Below the pieces are notes generated by a model. It searched no databases, was not told the DNA's origin, and was given only the letters and a program-made list of their open reading frames with translations. From Bog-532 sp963742865 (GTDB lineage Bacteria > Actinomycetota > Actinomycetes > Streptosporangiales > Streptosporangiaceae): a stretch of DNA of 64,000 nt. The stretch lies in NCBI GenBank assembly GCA_963742865.1, contig CAVUNW010000023.1:1-64000 (forward strand), in the 5' to 3' direction. Below, piece after piece: positions 51,977 through 60,409 of this stretch (position 1 is its first letter; each line of letters begins with the position of its first letter). The position numbers and the translations under genes were made by a program.

Positions 51977-52573
51977 ATGCGTGCCGACATCGTGCCCGGC
52001 GGGATCTTCCCCGATTACGAGCTGACCGACCACACCAAGGCCCGGCGCAGGCTCAGCGAACTGCAGGGGATCGACCCGATGATCCTGGTCCTCTCCCGCG
52101 GCGGGTTCTGCCCGAAGGACCACCAGCAGCACCTCGAGCTGGCCGCCAACTACCCGAAGATCCGCGTCGCCTACACCCAGATCGTCACCATCTCCACCGA
52201 CAGCATCCTCAAGACCAACGAGTTCCGGGACTCCGTCGGCGCGCAGTGGACCTTCCTGTCCGACGCCGGCCGCCACATCCAGAAGGACCTCGATATCGCT
52301 GAGCACACCGATCCCTTCTACGACCCGATGATCCCGCACACCCTCGTGCTCAAGCCGGGACTGGTCATCTTCAGCGTCTACAACGGCTACTGGTTCTGGG
52401 GCAGGCCCTCGTTCGAGGACCTTCGCCGCGACCTGCGCGAGGTGACCCGCGAGATCCGCCCGGACTGGGACCTGGCCGCCCCCGGCCTCCGCGAGAACTG
52501 GGAGGTCGGCGACCACTCGATGCACCACCCGTACCAGCAGCACCCGAGCGACCCGGCGATGATCATCCCATGA
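51977..52573 (+). CDS. Redoxin (1-Cys peroxiredoxin-like) protein
   Basis: 198 residues from ATG 51977. Thioredoxin fold of the AhpC/TSA kind: GGIFPDYELTDHTKARRRLS, then LVLSRGGFCPKDHQQHLELA, where Cys is in the peroxidatic position, and FLSDAGRHIQKDLDIAEHTD. It is the only Cys in the protein, so any peroxidase cycle would need an external reductant. C-terminal HPYQQHPSDPAMIIP is unusual. ATGA overlap with the SDR gene. The 239 bp upstream contain no gene. Confidence 0.75.
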   Translation: MRADIVPGGIFPDYELTDHTKARRRLSELQGIDPMILVLSRGGFCPKDHQQHLELAANYPKIRVAYTQIVTISTDSILKTNEFRDSVGAQWTFLSDAGRHIQKDLDIAEHTDPFYDPMIPHTLVLKPGLVIFSVYNGYWFWGRPSFEDLRRDLREVTREIRPDWDLAAPGLRENWEVGDHSMHHPYQQHPSDPAMIIP

Positions 52574-53286
52574 CCCGGAACGACCGGAGGGTCGCCATCA
52601 TCACCGGCGCCTCTCAGGGGATCGGTGCCGATCTGGTCGCCGGGTACCGCGGGCGAGGCTGGGCAGTGGTGGCCAACGCCCGCACGATCAAGCCGCGGGA
52701 GGACCCGGACGTGCTCACCGTCGAGGGCGACATCGCGAAGCCCGCCACCGCCGACCGGATCATCGGCGGGGCACTGGAGCGGTTCGGCCGCATCGACACC
52801 CTGGTCAACAACGCCGGGGTGTTCATCTCCAAGCCCTTCACCGGCTACACCGCCGAGGACTACGCCACGGTCGTCGGCGTCAACCTCACCGGGTTCTTCT
52901 GGCTGACCCAGCGCGCCATCGCCGAGATGGCGACGCGCTACGGCGGCCACGTGGTCAGCATCTCGGCCACCATCGCCGAGGTCGCGAACTCGCATGCGCC
53001 CGCGGCCCTGACCGCGCTGACCAAGGGCGGCCTGGCTGCGGCCACCCGGTCGCTGGCCATCGAGTACGCGTCCCGCGGCATCCGGGTCAACGCCGTCTCG
53101 CCCGGCATCATCCAGACCCCGATGCACCCGCCGGAAAGCTACGACGGACTCGGCGACCAGCTTCCGCCGCTCGGGCGCGTCGGCCAGATCAGCGACGTCG
53201 TCGACGGCATCTTGTTCCTGGAGTCCTCGCCGTACATCACCGGCGAGATCCTGCACATCGACGGCGGCCAGATCGCCGGCCACTAG
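52570..53286 (+). CDS. SDR-family oxidoreductase lacking the catalytic Tyr
   Basis: 238 residues. Rossmann motif VAIITGASQGIGADLV, LVNNAGV, and C-terminal RVNAVSPGIIQTPMHPPESY. In the active-site region the Lys of TKGG is present, but the position four residues before it, normally the catalytic Tyr of YxxxK, is Thr (AALTALTKGG). It belongs to a subgroup with altered catalysis or a binding role. Coupled to the redoxin gene by an ATGA overlap. Confidence 0.85.
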   Translation: MTRNDRRVAIITGASQGIGADLVAGYRGRGWAVVANARTIKPREDPDVLTVEGDIAKPATADRIIGGALERFGRIDTLVNNAGVFISKPFTGYTAEDYATVVGVNLTGFFWLTQRAIAEMATRYGGHVVSISATIAEVANSHAPAALTALTKGGLAAATRSLAIEYASRGIRVNAVSPGIIQTPMHPPESYDGLGDQLPPLGRVGQISDVVDGILFLESSPYITGEILHIDGGQIAGH

Positions 53287-53381
53287 GCCGGCCGGTGTCC
53301 CGACCGCTCATCTGGCCGTTGCCGCCCGTCTGAGGCGGCGAGTAGCTTGAGGTGAAGCGTCTCCGCTAGCTCTCACCCCGG

Positions 53382-56162
53382 ATGGTGGGCGTGACAGTGC
53401 ATGCTCCGCCCCGGTTGTTCGGCAGGACCAGCGAACTGGAGATCCTGCGACGGCTCATCGCGAACGTGCGAAGCGGTCAGAGCGCCGTCCTGGTCGTGCG
53501 GGGAGAGCCGGGGATCGGCAAGACGGAACTGCTGCAACATCTGATCGCCGAGGCGTCCGGTTTCGGGGTGGCCCGCGTGGCCGGCGTCGAGTCGGAGATG
53601 GAGCTCCCGTTCGCCGGGCTGCACCAGCTGTGCGCGCCGATGCTCGGCCGTCTCGGGTCGCTGGCCGAGCCTCAGCGTCGCGGGCTCAGCGTCGCGTTCG
53701 GGCTTGCCTCCGGAGATAGCCCCGACCGGTTCCTGGTCGCCCTCGCGACGCTCAGCCTCATGGCGGAGACCTCCGAGGAGCGGCCGATGCTGTGCGTCGT
53801 GGACGACGCGCAGTGGCTCGACCAGGCCTCGGCCCAGGTCCTCGGATTCGTCGGGCGCCGCCTGCTGGCCGAGTCGATAGCGCTGGTGTTCGCGGTCCGG
53901 ACGCCGGCCCCGGGAGCTCCCTCGCCGAATCACCTGGCGGGTCTGCCCGAACTCCGGCTGGGCGGACTGGATCAACGGTCGGCTCGGGCGCTGCTGGCGA
54001 CGGTCACCCCAGGTCCGCTCGACGAGAGCGTCCGCGCCCGGATCCTCGAGGAGACACACGGCCATCCTCTGGCCCTGCTCGAGCTCTACCGAGGCCGGAG
54101 CGCCGCTGACCTCGCCGGTGGGTTCGCTCTTCCGGACGTGGGAGATCTGCCCAGGCGCATCGAAGATCAGTACGCGGCGCGCCTGGGTGAGCTGCCGGAC
54201 GAGGTCCAGCGGCTGATCCTGCTCGCGGCGGCCGATCCGGTCGGGGACCCGGCGCTGATCCTCCGGGCGGCTCGGGTACTCGGCCTGGACACCGGAACCC
54301 TGAACCTGGCCGCCGCGGCCGACCTGCTGGAGTTCGGTGCGAACGTGCGCTTCCGGCATCCCCTGGTGCGTTCTGCCGCCTACCGGGCCGCCGCCGCCGA
54401 TGACCGGCGAGCCGTACATGAGGCGCTGGCAGCAGTGACCGATCCGCTGGCCGACCCCGACCGCCGGGCGTGGCACCGCGCGCACGCGATGGCCGGGCCG
54501 GACGAGGCGGTGGCCGAGGAGCTCATCAACTCGGCCAGCCGTGCCCTGCGCCGAGGCGGGGTAGCCGCCGCCGCGGCCTTCTGGGAGCAAGCCGTGGCGC
54601 TCACTCCGGACCCGGGCGAGCGCGCCTCACGGGCTCTGACGGCGGCCAGAACGAAGTACGCGGCCGGGGATTTCGAGGCCGCTCAGGCCCTCTTGGTAAC
54701 GGCTGAACTCGGACCGCCGGGCGAACTCGGCGAGGCGCGCGTGCAGCGGATGCGGGCGCAGATCGCGTTCGCGCTGAGACGGGGCGGCGACGCGCCGCCG
54801 CTCATGCTGCAGGCAGCACAGCGGCTACAGAGCCTGGACGCCGAGCTGGCCCGGCAGACCTATCTCGAAGCCCTGGTAGCCGCGATCTACGCCGGCCGGC
54901 TCGCCCGCGGACAGGACGCGAGGCAGGTCGCGCGCGCCGCGAGATCCGCAACGCTGGAGCCTTCCGGGTCGGAGCCGCTGCCGGACTCGCGGCTGCTCAT
55001 CCACGGCCTCGCCGTGCGCCTGGCCGACGGTTATCTGGCCGCCGCCCCCACGCTCAAGGAGGCACTGCGCCGCTACCGGGCGCAGCCGCTCGTGCTGGAC
55101 TGGCTGTCCGTCTCGTACAACATGGTCGCCATGGACCTGTGGGACGACGAGGCGTGGTTCGAGCTCGCGGCCGGCCAGGTCCAGCTGGCGCGCGCGAACG
55201 GCAACCTCAGCTGGCTTCCGTTCGCGCTGGACTATCTCGCCGAGATCCACATCCAGGCCGGCGAGCTGTCGAAGGCGGCGGCCTTGCTGATGGAACGTGA
55301 GCGCGTCGACCCGGGGATCAGGGAAGCCACCTTGCCCTACGTCCCACTGCTGCTCGCCGCGTGGCGCGGGGACGCGCCGGGCGCGGCCGAGCTGGCCAAG
55401 GAGATGGCCCGTGGCGCCTCGGACCGGGGCGAGGGCGCGGCCCTGACCTACACGGACTACGCGCAGGCGGTGCTGTACAACGGCCTCGGCAACTACGGGC
55501 CCGCCGCCGAGGCGGCGCACGATGCCAGCGCCGTCGACGAGATCGTCATCTCGCCGTGGGCCCTGTATGAGCTGGTGGAAGCCGCGGCCCGAAGCGATCA
55601 GCAGGAACGTGCCTGCGCGGCGGCTGATCAGCTGTCGCAGCTAGCCGTGGCGAGCGCCAGCAACTGGGCTCGCGGGGCAGCGGCGCGGTCCCGGGCGCTG
55701 GTATCCGGGGGACGCGCCGCCGAAGAGGAGTACCGCGAGGCGATCGAACTGCTGGGCAGAACCCGGATGGTGACCCACCTGGCCCGCGCCCGCCTGGTCT
55801 ACGGCGAATGGCTGCGCCGGGAGAACCGGCGGATCGATGCCCGCAACCAGCTGCGGCCCGCGTTCGGCGCGCTCGCGTCCATCGGCGCCGAGGCCTTCGC
55901 CGAACGCGCGCGGCGAGAGCTCCAGGCGACCGGCGAGAAGGTGCGCAAGCGCAGCGAAGATACCCGCGCCGACCTGACTCCGCAAGAGGAGGAGATCGCC
56001 CAGCTGGCCCGCGAGGGACGAACCAACCCGGAGATCGGCGCGCAGCTGTTCATCGGCGCCCGCACCGTGGAGTGGCACCTGCGCAAGGTGTTCGCCAAGC
56101 TGGACATCAGCTCCCGCCGCGAGCTCGAGCAGGCCATGGCAAGAAGGGACGTTCGGTCATGA
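53382..56162 (+). CDS. LuxR-family transcriptional regulator, LAL type with AAA ATPase
   Basis: 926 residues. N-terminal ATPase domain with FGRTSELEILRRLIANVRSG, Walker A RGEPGIGKTELLQH and Walker B PMLCVVDDAQWLD. A long helical TPR-like middle follows (about 380-850). The C-terminal LuxR HTH is TPQEEEIAQLAREGRTNPEI, then FIGARTVEWHLRKVFAKLDI. LAL regulators switch on operons in response to ligands bound by the large middle region. The TGA overlaps the start of a DUF3237 gene. Alternative start GTG at 53391. Confidence 0.9.
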   Translation: MVGVTVHAPPRLFGRTSELEILRRLIANVRSGQSAVLVVRGEPGIGKTELLQHLIAEASGFGVARVAGVESEMELPFAGLHQLCAPMLGRLGSLAEPQRRGLSVAFGLASGDSPDRFLVALATLSLMAETSEERPMLCVVDDAQWLDQASAQVLGFVGRRLLAESIALVFAVRTPAPGAPSPNHLAGLPELRLGGLDQRSARALLATVTPGPLDESVRARILEETHGHPLALLELYRGRSAADLAGGFALPDVGDLPRRIEDQYAARLGELPDEVQRLILLAAADPVGDPALILRAARVLGLDTGTLNLAAAADLLEFGANVRFRHPLVRSAAYRAAAADDRRAVHEALAAVTDPLADPDRRAWHRAHAMAGPDEAVAEELINSASRALRRGGVAAAAAFWEQAVALTPDPGERASRALTAARTKYAAGDFEAAQALLVTAELGPPGELGEARVQRMRAQIAFALRRGGDAPPLMLQAAQRLQSLDAELARQTYLEALVAAIYAGRLARGQDARQVARAARSATLEPSGSEPLPDSRLLIHGLAVRLADGYLAAAPTLKEALRRYRAQPLVLDWLSVSYNMVAMDLWDDEAWFELAAGQVQLARANGNLSWLPFALDYLAEIHIQAGELSKAAALLMERERVDPGIREATLPYVPLLLAAWRGDAPGAAELAKEMARGASDRGEGAALTYTDYAQAVLYNGLGNYGPAAEAAHDASAVDEIVISPWALYELVEAAARSDQQERACAAADQLSQLAVASASNWARGAAARSRALVSGGRAAEEEYREAIELLGRTRMVTHLARARLVYGEWLRRENRRIDARNQLRPAFGALASIGAEAFAERARRELQATGEKVRKRSEDTRADLTPQEEEIAQLAREGRTNPEIGAQLFIGARTVEWHLRKVFAKLDISSRRELEQAMARRDVRS

Positions 56163-56617
56163 CGGAACAGATGCCCGGCGAGTTGCTCTACGAGTACACC
56201 ATCCAGTCGACCGGGGCGACCTCGTACGGTGTGCCCGCGCTGGACGCTCTGCTGTCCGGTGTCGCAGACATCCCTTCGCAAGGGGCCCGGTACGACCTCG
56301 CCTTCCAGGGGCCGATCGTAGGCCAGAGGCTACGAGGAACGGTTGAGCTAACCGACTACATCCACGTCCGTCCCGATGGTCGCGTTCAACTCCACATCCA
56401 TGCGGAGATCACGACCGAGGATGGCAAGAAGATCGCGCTCTATGCCGATGGCGTCGCCCGCTTCACGGAGGGACCACCCGTTGGCGACCTGCGCGAAAAC
56501 GTGACCATGACGACTTCCGAGCCCGGTTATGCGTGGGTAAATCCACTTCAGATCTGGGCCCGGGGCACGGTCGATCTAGCCAAAGGCGAGGCACATGTCA
56601 CGGGCTACGTCGTCTAG
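56159..56617 (+). CDS. DUF3237 family protein
   Basis: 152 residues, ATG overlapping the LAL stop (ATGA). Beta-barrel family of unknown function: RYDLAFQGPIVGQRLRGTVE, DYIHVRPDGRVQLHIHAEIT, IALYADGVARF, YAWVNPLQIWARGTVDLA. Co-translation with the regulator suggests a common function, for example ligand handling. Confidence 0.85.
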   Translation: MTEQMPGELLYEYTIQSTGATSYGVPALDALLSGVADIPSQGARYDLAFQGPIVGQRLRGTVELTDYIHVRPDGRVQLHIHAEITTEDGKKIALYADGVARFTEGPPVGDLRENVTMTTSEPGYAWVNPLQIWARGTVDLAKGEAHVTGYVV

Positions 56618-56683
56618 CGCCTGGCTCGCTCGCCAGGCCGTGCTTGGCGAGCGAGCCGGCCACCGCCGGTCGAACCCGTCGAT

Positions 56684-56890
56684 CTAGCTATGGCTAGGGC
56701 TGGGCGGGCCGAGGTAGGGGAAGTCGGTCAGCAGGTCAGCGTGGGGTTTGAGGCCTTGCGGGGGGACCTTGCCGTAGGTCAGCCAGGCGAAGCGGTAGCT
56801 GTAGACGTCGTCGATGGGTTTGCGGCCGTTGGGGTAGGCGATGGGCTTGGTGAGGTCATAGTGCAAGATGTCGGGCAGGAACTGCAAGGC
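56684..56890 (-). pseudogene. DUF4331 protein, C-terminal fragment
   Basis: About 68 codons reading LQFLPDILHYDLTKPIAYPN, VYSYRFAWLTYGKVPPQGL and DLLTDFPYLGPP. These are the conserved end of the DUF4331 family whose N-terminal part lies at 58244-59020. The two halves are separated by an IS110-type element, so neither gives the full protein. Joined, they make about 327 residues, the normal family size. Confidence 0.8.
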
Positions 56891-56893
56891 GGC

Positions 56894-58111
56894 GGGAAGG
56901 TGTAGGCGGCGGGGGGAGACTGACTGGTGGCGAGGGCTGGAGTGGGTGATGAGGCCGGTTTCGCGTTCGGGTGGGCGCGGTGAGAAGTCGGCGCCGAGTC
57001 GTCGTAGGGCCTGCGGTGGCAGGATGTGCCAGATGATCACGAGCATGGTGTGGGCGAGACGATGATGGCGGCTTGTGGGCGGTGGGGCTGCGGTAGCGCG
57101 AGGGGACGAGCCGGTGGTACGGGGCGGAGGTGGCGTCGTGCGGATGGCGGCCAGGCGCATCGACCAGGAGGGGCTGGAGATGCTGGTTGCCGTGCGGGTT
57201 TGCCGGGGCCGTTTCCCGGCGGATTCGTGGTTGCCCGGGCAGAGCCCGGTCCAGGAGGCCAGGTGGGCGGCGACGCGGAAGTATTCGGACGTCGGCCGAT
57301 GTCGGAGATGACTGCGGCGGCGGCCAGCGGGCCGATGCGGGGGGAGTTGGTCAGCAGGTCCCGTTGGGGCGAAAGGGCGCCATCATCGTCTCGGTCTGCG
57401 CGTCCAGCTGGGAGATCATCGCATCGAGGTGGGCGATGTGATCCAGGTGCAGGTGGCACATCGGGCTGATGGTCGCCGAAGCGGCCCTCCAGCGATGGAC
57501 AGGTCAGGGATCTTGGACCGCATCGTGCCCGCGGCAGGTCCGCGAGGACCGCGGGGTGGCGCTCCCCGTCGATCAGCGCCTGGATCATCGCCAGGCCGGA
57601 CTGGTGGTGAGGGAGGAGGCCACTGAGTCGAGCTTGATGCCGGCGTCTGGAGCACGTGCCGAGCCGCTGGGCTCCGACGTCCGCGACTGCACGACCTTGG
57701 GGCGGTAGCGGATGACGTCCCGCGCGGCCTTGAGGCGGCGGGCGGGATGAAGCTGCCCGGCAGCAGCCCGCACTCCAGCAGCTGGGCCAGCCACGCGGCG
57801 TCCGCAGGTCGGTTTTGCGGCCCGGGACGTTTTGACATGCGCGGCGTTGCACACCAGCACCTGGGTGAACTGCGCGTGCTCGAGCAGCGCGTGATAGACC
57901 GGCATGCTGTAGATCGCGGTGGCCTCCATCGCCACGTGGGTGACGCGCTGGGAGGAAAGCCACCGGGCCGTCTCCCGGAGCACCGCGTAGAACGTGTGGA
58001 AGGTGCGCTGAGGGTCTGCCGGCTGCGCGGTCCGTCGCGGGCAGCCGGACCGCCACCGCGATCACGTCTTGTGGACGCAATCGCCGCGCACCGCTCATAC
58101 AGAACCTGCAT
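56894..58111 (-). pseudogene. IS110-family transposase, multiply frameshifted
   Basis: ATG 58111. Blocks in alternating frames give the DEDD N-terminal domain (DVIAVAVRLPATDRAAGRPS, THVAMEATAIYSMPVYHALL, LVCNAAHVK, PGRKTDLR), then Transposase_20 domain pieces (LLTNSPRIGPLAAAAVISDI) and the C-terminal HTMLVIIWHIL, typical of IS110. The first acidic site (normally DVHK) is disrupted by a shift near 58070. Others fall near 57820, 57700, 57480 and 57300. Inactive as written. Confidence 0.8.
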
Positions 58112-58243
58112 GCCGGCCAGCCTTCCGGCTTGCGCGAACGGCAAAAAGGGACGCTGCCGCGCGCGGAGCGCTGAAGGTTAATGAGAGACTGATACCGCGT
58201 CGGGCAACCGGGGACACCGAAGTGAGGGCGCGTAATTAAACCG
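58112..58243 (-). other. Non-coding left end of the IS110-type element
   Basis: About 130 bp between the host junction and the transposase start. In the IS110 group this end encodes the bridge RNA that selects target and donor sites, so this stretch is a candidate remnant. No structure was verified. Confidence 0.35.
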
Positions 58244-59020
58244 CTTTTGGGCCTCTTCGGGGGGGTAGCCGCCTTTTTCCAGCACCTCGGACCAGGGTCC
58301 GAGGTAGTTGTCGACGTCGTCGGCGGGCTGGCGGGAGTTGTAGAGGTCTTTCTCGCCGTCGGGGTTGATGAACGGGTTGATGGTGGGGCCCCCTCCGCGG
58401 TCCATCTGCTCCAGGGTGCCGTCGTCGCGGCGCCGGCTGATGGAGGCCCAGACGCCGATCTGCCGGCCGGTGCCGAACAGATCGGTGGGGACCTCGAGTG
58501 CGATGGTGGACACGTTGTTGTCGGCGAAGTGGTCTTGCCCGGTCCACTGGAAGTTGTGCACGGTGCCCTCGAGGTCGGCGAAGAACGGGTCGCTGCGCCG
58601 CCCGGCGAACAGCCGGGCCGGGCCGGCCTGGAGGGGCTGGACGGTGCCGTCGAAGCTGACCGGGAGGGATGTGGTGAGCCGTTCGCCGACCGGTTCGGGC
58701 TGGCGGGCCTGGTCGCCGGTGGCGTACCAGGCGGTCCCGGTCTGGCGGCCGTCCTCGTAGTCGGAGAAGGTGAGGGTGAACGCGGCATCGGCGTGCGCGT
58801 CGCCGTCGGTATCGATGTTGATCCGGTAGACCGCGCCGGGGTAGAACTCCGGGCCCCGGGCCGGGTTGGGTGCCGGGTCCGGGACGGTCGGGTTCGAGTC
58901 CATGATCAGCACCAGCTTGGTGGGGTCCTTCGATGACTTGAACAAGAACACGTCGGTGATGTCCAGGCGCCGGTCGTCGCCGGGAGACTTAAGGTAGTCG
59001 GCGCTGAAGTGATTCGACAT
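58244..59020 (-). pseudogene. DUF4331 protein, N-terminal fragment (IS-interrupted)
   Basis: ATG 59020 behind AAGGAAGAG. Typical family beginning NHFSADYLKSPGDDRRLDIT followed by DVFLF, then RINIDTDGDAHADAAFTLTF, GQDHFADNNVSTIALEVPTD and RGGGPTINPFINPDGEKDLY. About 259 codons until the IS110-type insertion, after which a short nonsense tail follows. Family function is unknown. Some members are secreted, but no signal peptide is seen here. It follows the alpha/beta hydrolase gene by 41 bp. Confidence 0.85.
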
Positions 59021-59061
59021 TTGCTCTTCCTTCTGGGTAGTGGTGTGGCCTGGGTCGGGCA

Positions 59062-59895
59062 TCAGCTGCGGATGAAGTCGAGCAGGGCCTTGTTGACCTG
59101 GGCGGCGTGGGTCCAGGGGATGGCGTGCGGGCCGCCTTCGACGACGATCAGCTGCACGTCCTTGATCAGGGCGGGCAGCCGCTGGCCGGTCTTGTCCAGC
59201 GGCAGGACCCGGTCCGCGTCGCCCTGCACGACCAGCATGGGCACGTCGATTTCGGGGAGGTCGGCGCGGAAGTCGGTCGCCCAGGTCGGGATGCAGGCCA
59301 CCGCGGCGGTGGCCGACGCGCTCACGGCCAGGTTCCAGCTGGCCTGCCAGGCCTGGTCGCTGACCAGCGTGCCGCGCAGGGTATCGAAGTTATAGAAGTT
59401 GTCCAGGAAGCCCTTCATCCACGCCGGGGCGTCGGCCATGGCGGCCTGGACGAATCCGTCGAACAGGCCTTGCGGCACCCCTTCGGGGTTGTCTGGCGTC
59501 TGCAGCAGGAACGGGGGGATCGGGGAGAGCAGCACGCCCCTGGCCACCCGGGCCGAGCCGCGGGTGCCCAGATACCGGGTGACCTCGCCGGTGCCCATCG
59601 AGTGCCCGACCATGACGGCCTCGTGCAGGTCGAGGTGCTCCAGCAGGGCGGCCAGGTCGGCGGCGAAGGTGCCGTAGTCGTAGCCGGTGACCGGCTGGCT
59701 GGACTTGCCGAACCCGCGCCGGTCGTAGGTGATGACCCGGTAGCCGGCCTCCAGCAGCACCGGGACCTGCTTGTCCCAGGCGCGGCCGCTGAGCGGGTAC
59801 CCGTGGATCAGCACCACGGGCTGGCCGGCGCCGTGATCCTCGTAGTAGATCTCGATGTCTGAGCTGTTTTCCTGGCCGACGGTAACCGTGGGCAT
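59062..59895 (-). CDS. Alpha/beta hydrolase, non-haem chloroperoxidase/esterase type
   Basis: 277 residues. PVVLIHGYPLSGRAWDKQVP, YDRRGFGKSSQPVTGYDYGT, nucleophile elbow VMVGHSMGTGEVTRY, acid in VVQGDADRVLPLD and His in VEGGPHAIPWTH. This set is typical of cofactor-free haloperoxidase-like esterases. Upstream of DUF4331 in the same direction, so probably one transcript before the insertion. Confidence 0.88.
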   Translation of the reverse strand: MPTVTVGQENSSDIEIYYEDHGAGQPVVLIHGYPLSGRAWDKQVPVLLEAGYRVITYDRRGFGKSSQPVTGYDYGTFAADLAALLEHLDLHEAVMVGHSMGTGEVTRYLGTRGSARVARGVLLSPIPPFLLQTPDNPEGVPQGLFDGFVQAAMADAPAWMKGFLDNFYNFDTLRGTLVSDQAWQASWNLAVSASATAAVACIPTWATDFRADLPEIDVPMLVVQGDADRVLPLDKTGQRLPALIKDVQLIVVEGGPHAIPWTHAAQVNKALLDFIRS

Positions 59896-60306
59896 GAGAA
59901 CACCCTTCCGTTAACGGCGACCCGCCGGCCCGGGTCGCGGACCGGGAGCCGGGCGGTTTCGCCTGCAGGTTGTACTGGAACCACGGTCGGGCTCCGGGCA
60001 GCGCGTCGAACCCGTGAAACCCCTGGCCGGTTCCCTGGTCTGCGGCCGGGCGGCCCAGCGCCGGGCACCCCTTCGGCCCCGTAGATGTGGCGGTGCCCGG
60101 AGCCAGGGCAGCAGATTCCTGACGTCCGTAGCATCGGTCCGCCCCAGCACCGGACGGACGTCGGCCGGCTGGTTACCGGTACCTGCGTGCGCCCGGGCCG
60201 ACCCGCAGACCAGGGCATGGGCCAGGGTCCGTACGGGTGCGAGTGACCTCCGCCGAGCGCGACCGTGTCTTTACCCGCCGTCAGATCGAGTGGCCGGAGG
60301 AAACGA
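59896..60306. other. Divergent intergenic region, mostly a large inverted-repeat structure
   Basis: 411 bp between the hydrolase and the NicT gene. Its centre (60006-60242) is a nested inverted-repeat element listed separately. GGAGG at 60297-60301 is the ribosome binding site for the reading frames that follow. No gene is supported. Confidence 0.6.
60006..60242. ncRNA. Candidate structured RNA or large nested inverted repeat upstream of NicT
   Basis: Collinear pairings form one long rod: 60010-60015 with 60233-60238 (6 bp), 60021-60028 with 60220-60227 (8 bp), 60033-60045 with 60203-60215 (13 bp, CCCTGGTCTGCGG), 60051-60056 with 60195-60200 (6 bp) and 60058-60061 with 60189-60192. Two hairpins branch at the tip: 60061-60069 with 60092-60100 (9 bp, CCGGGCACC; shares base 60061 with the last rod stem) and 60121-60129 with 60154-60162 (9 bp, GACGTCCGT). 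No Watson-Crick mismatches occur inside the main stems. Strand cannot be assigned. It does not match the cobalamin riboswitch core. Could be a regulatory leader for the transporter, a stand-alone RNA or a small mobile element. Confidence 0.5.
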
Positions 60307-60310
60307 TTGA

Positions 60311-60409
60311 ATGCCCTCCCGGATAGCATTCCCGCCCGCGGCGCCGCCGCGAGCGCATCTAGGTCGCCTCACATCGGGCAGCTGGTACGGCAGTCGTTCA
60401 CGGCGATGA
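60311..60409 (+). CDS. Possible 32-residue leader peptide coupled to NicT
   Basis: ATG 60311 lies ten bases after GGAGG (60297-60301), the only strong ribosome site in this stretch. It runs 32 codons (MPSRIAFPPAAPPRAHLGRL at the start) to a TGA that overlaps the ATG at 60406, the first Met of the conserved transporter sequence. It may set NicT translation. Alternatively the same site serves TTG 60307, in frame with NicT, and this ORF is not real. Confidence 0.35.
   Translation: MPSRIAFPPAAPPRAHLGRLTSGSWYGSRSRR

Larger units (their letters stand above)
56891..58243 (-). mobile_element. IS110-type insertion element inside the DUF4331 gene
   Basis: About 1.35 kb of sequence interrupts DUF4331 between a Lys codon (58244-58246) and Ala-Ala/Leu-Gln (near 56882-56893). 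No target duplication is seen, as expected for IS110 family members. The limits are inferred from where the host protein resumes and are accurate to a few bases. Carries a decayed transposase and about 130 bp of non-coding left end. Confidence 0.75.

Noticed and set aside
60006..60242. Cobalamin riboswitch before the NicT gene
   Set aside because: Expected from function, but the conserved core sequences could not be found on either strand. The element is therefore listed only as a candidate structure.
59808..60329. 173-codon frame on the - strand across the intergenic region
   Set aside because: It overlaps the hydrolase start and the inverted-repeat element. No domain, and composition is that of non-coding DNA.
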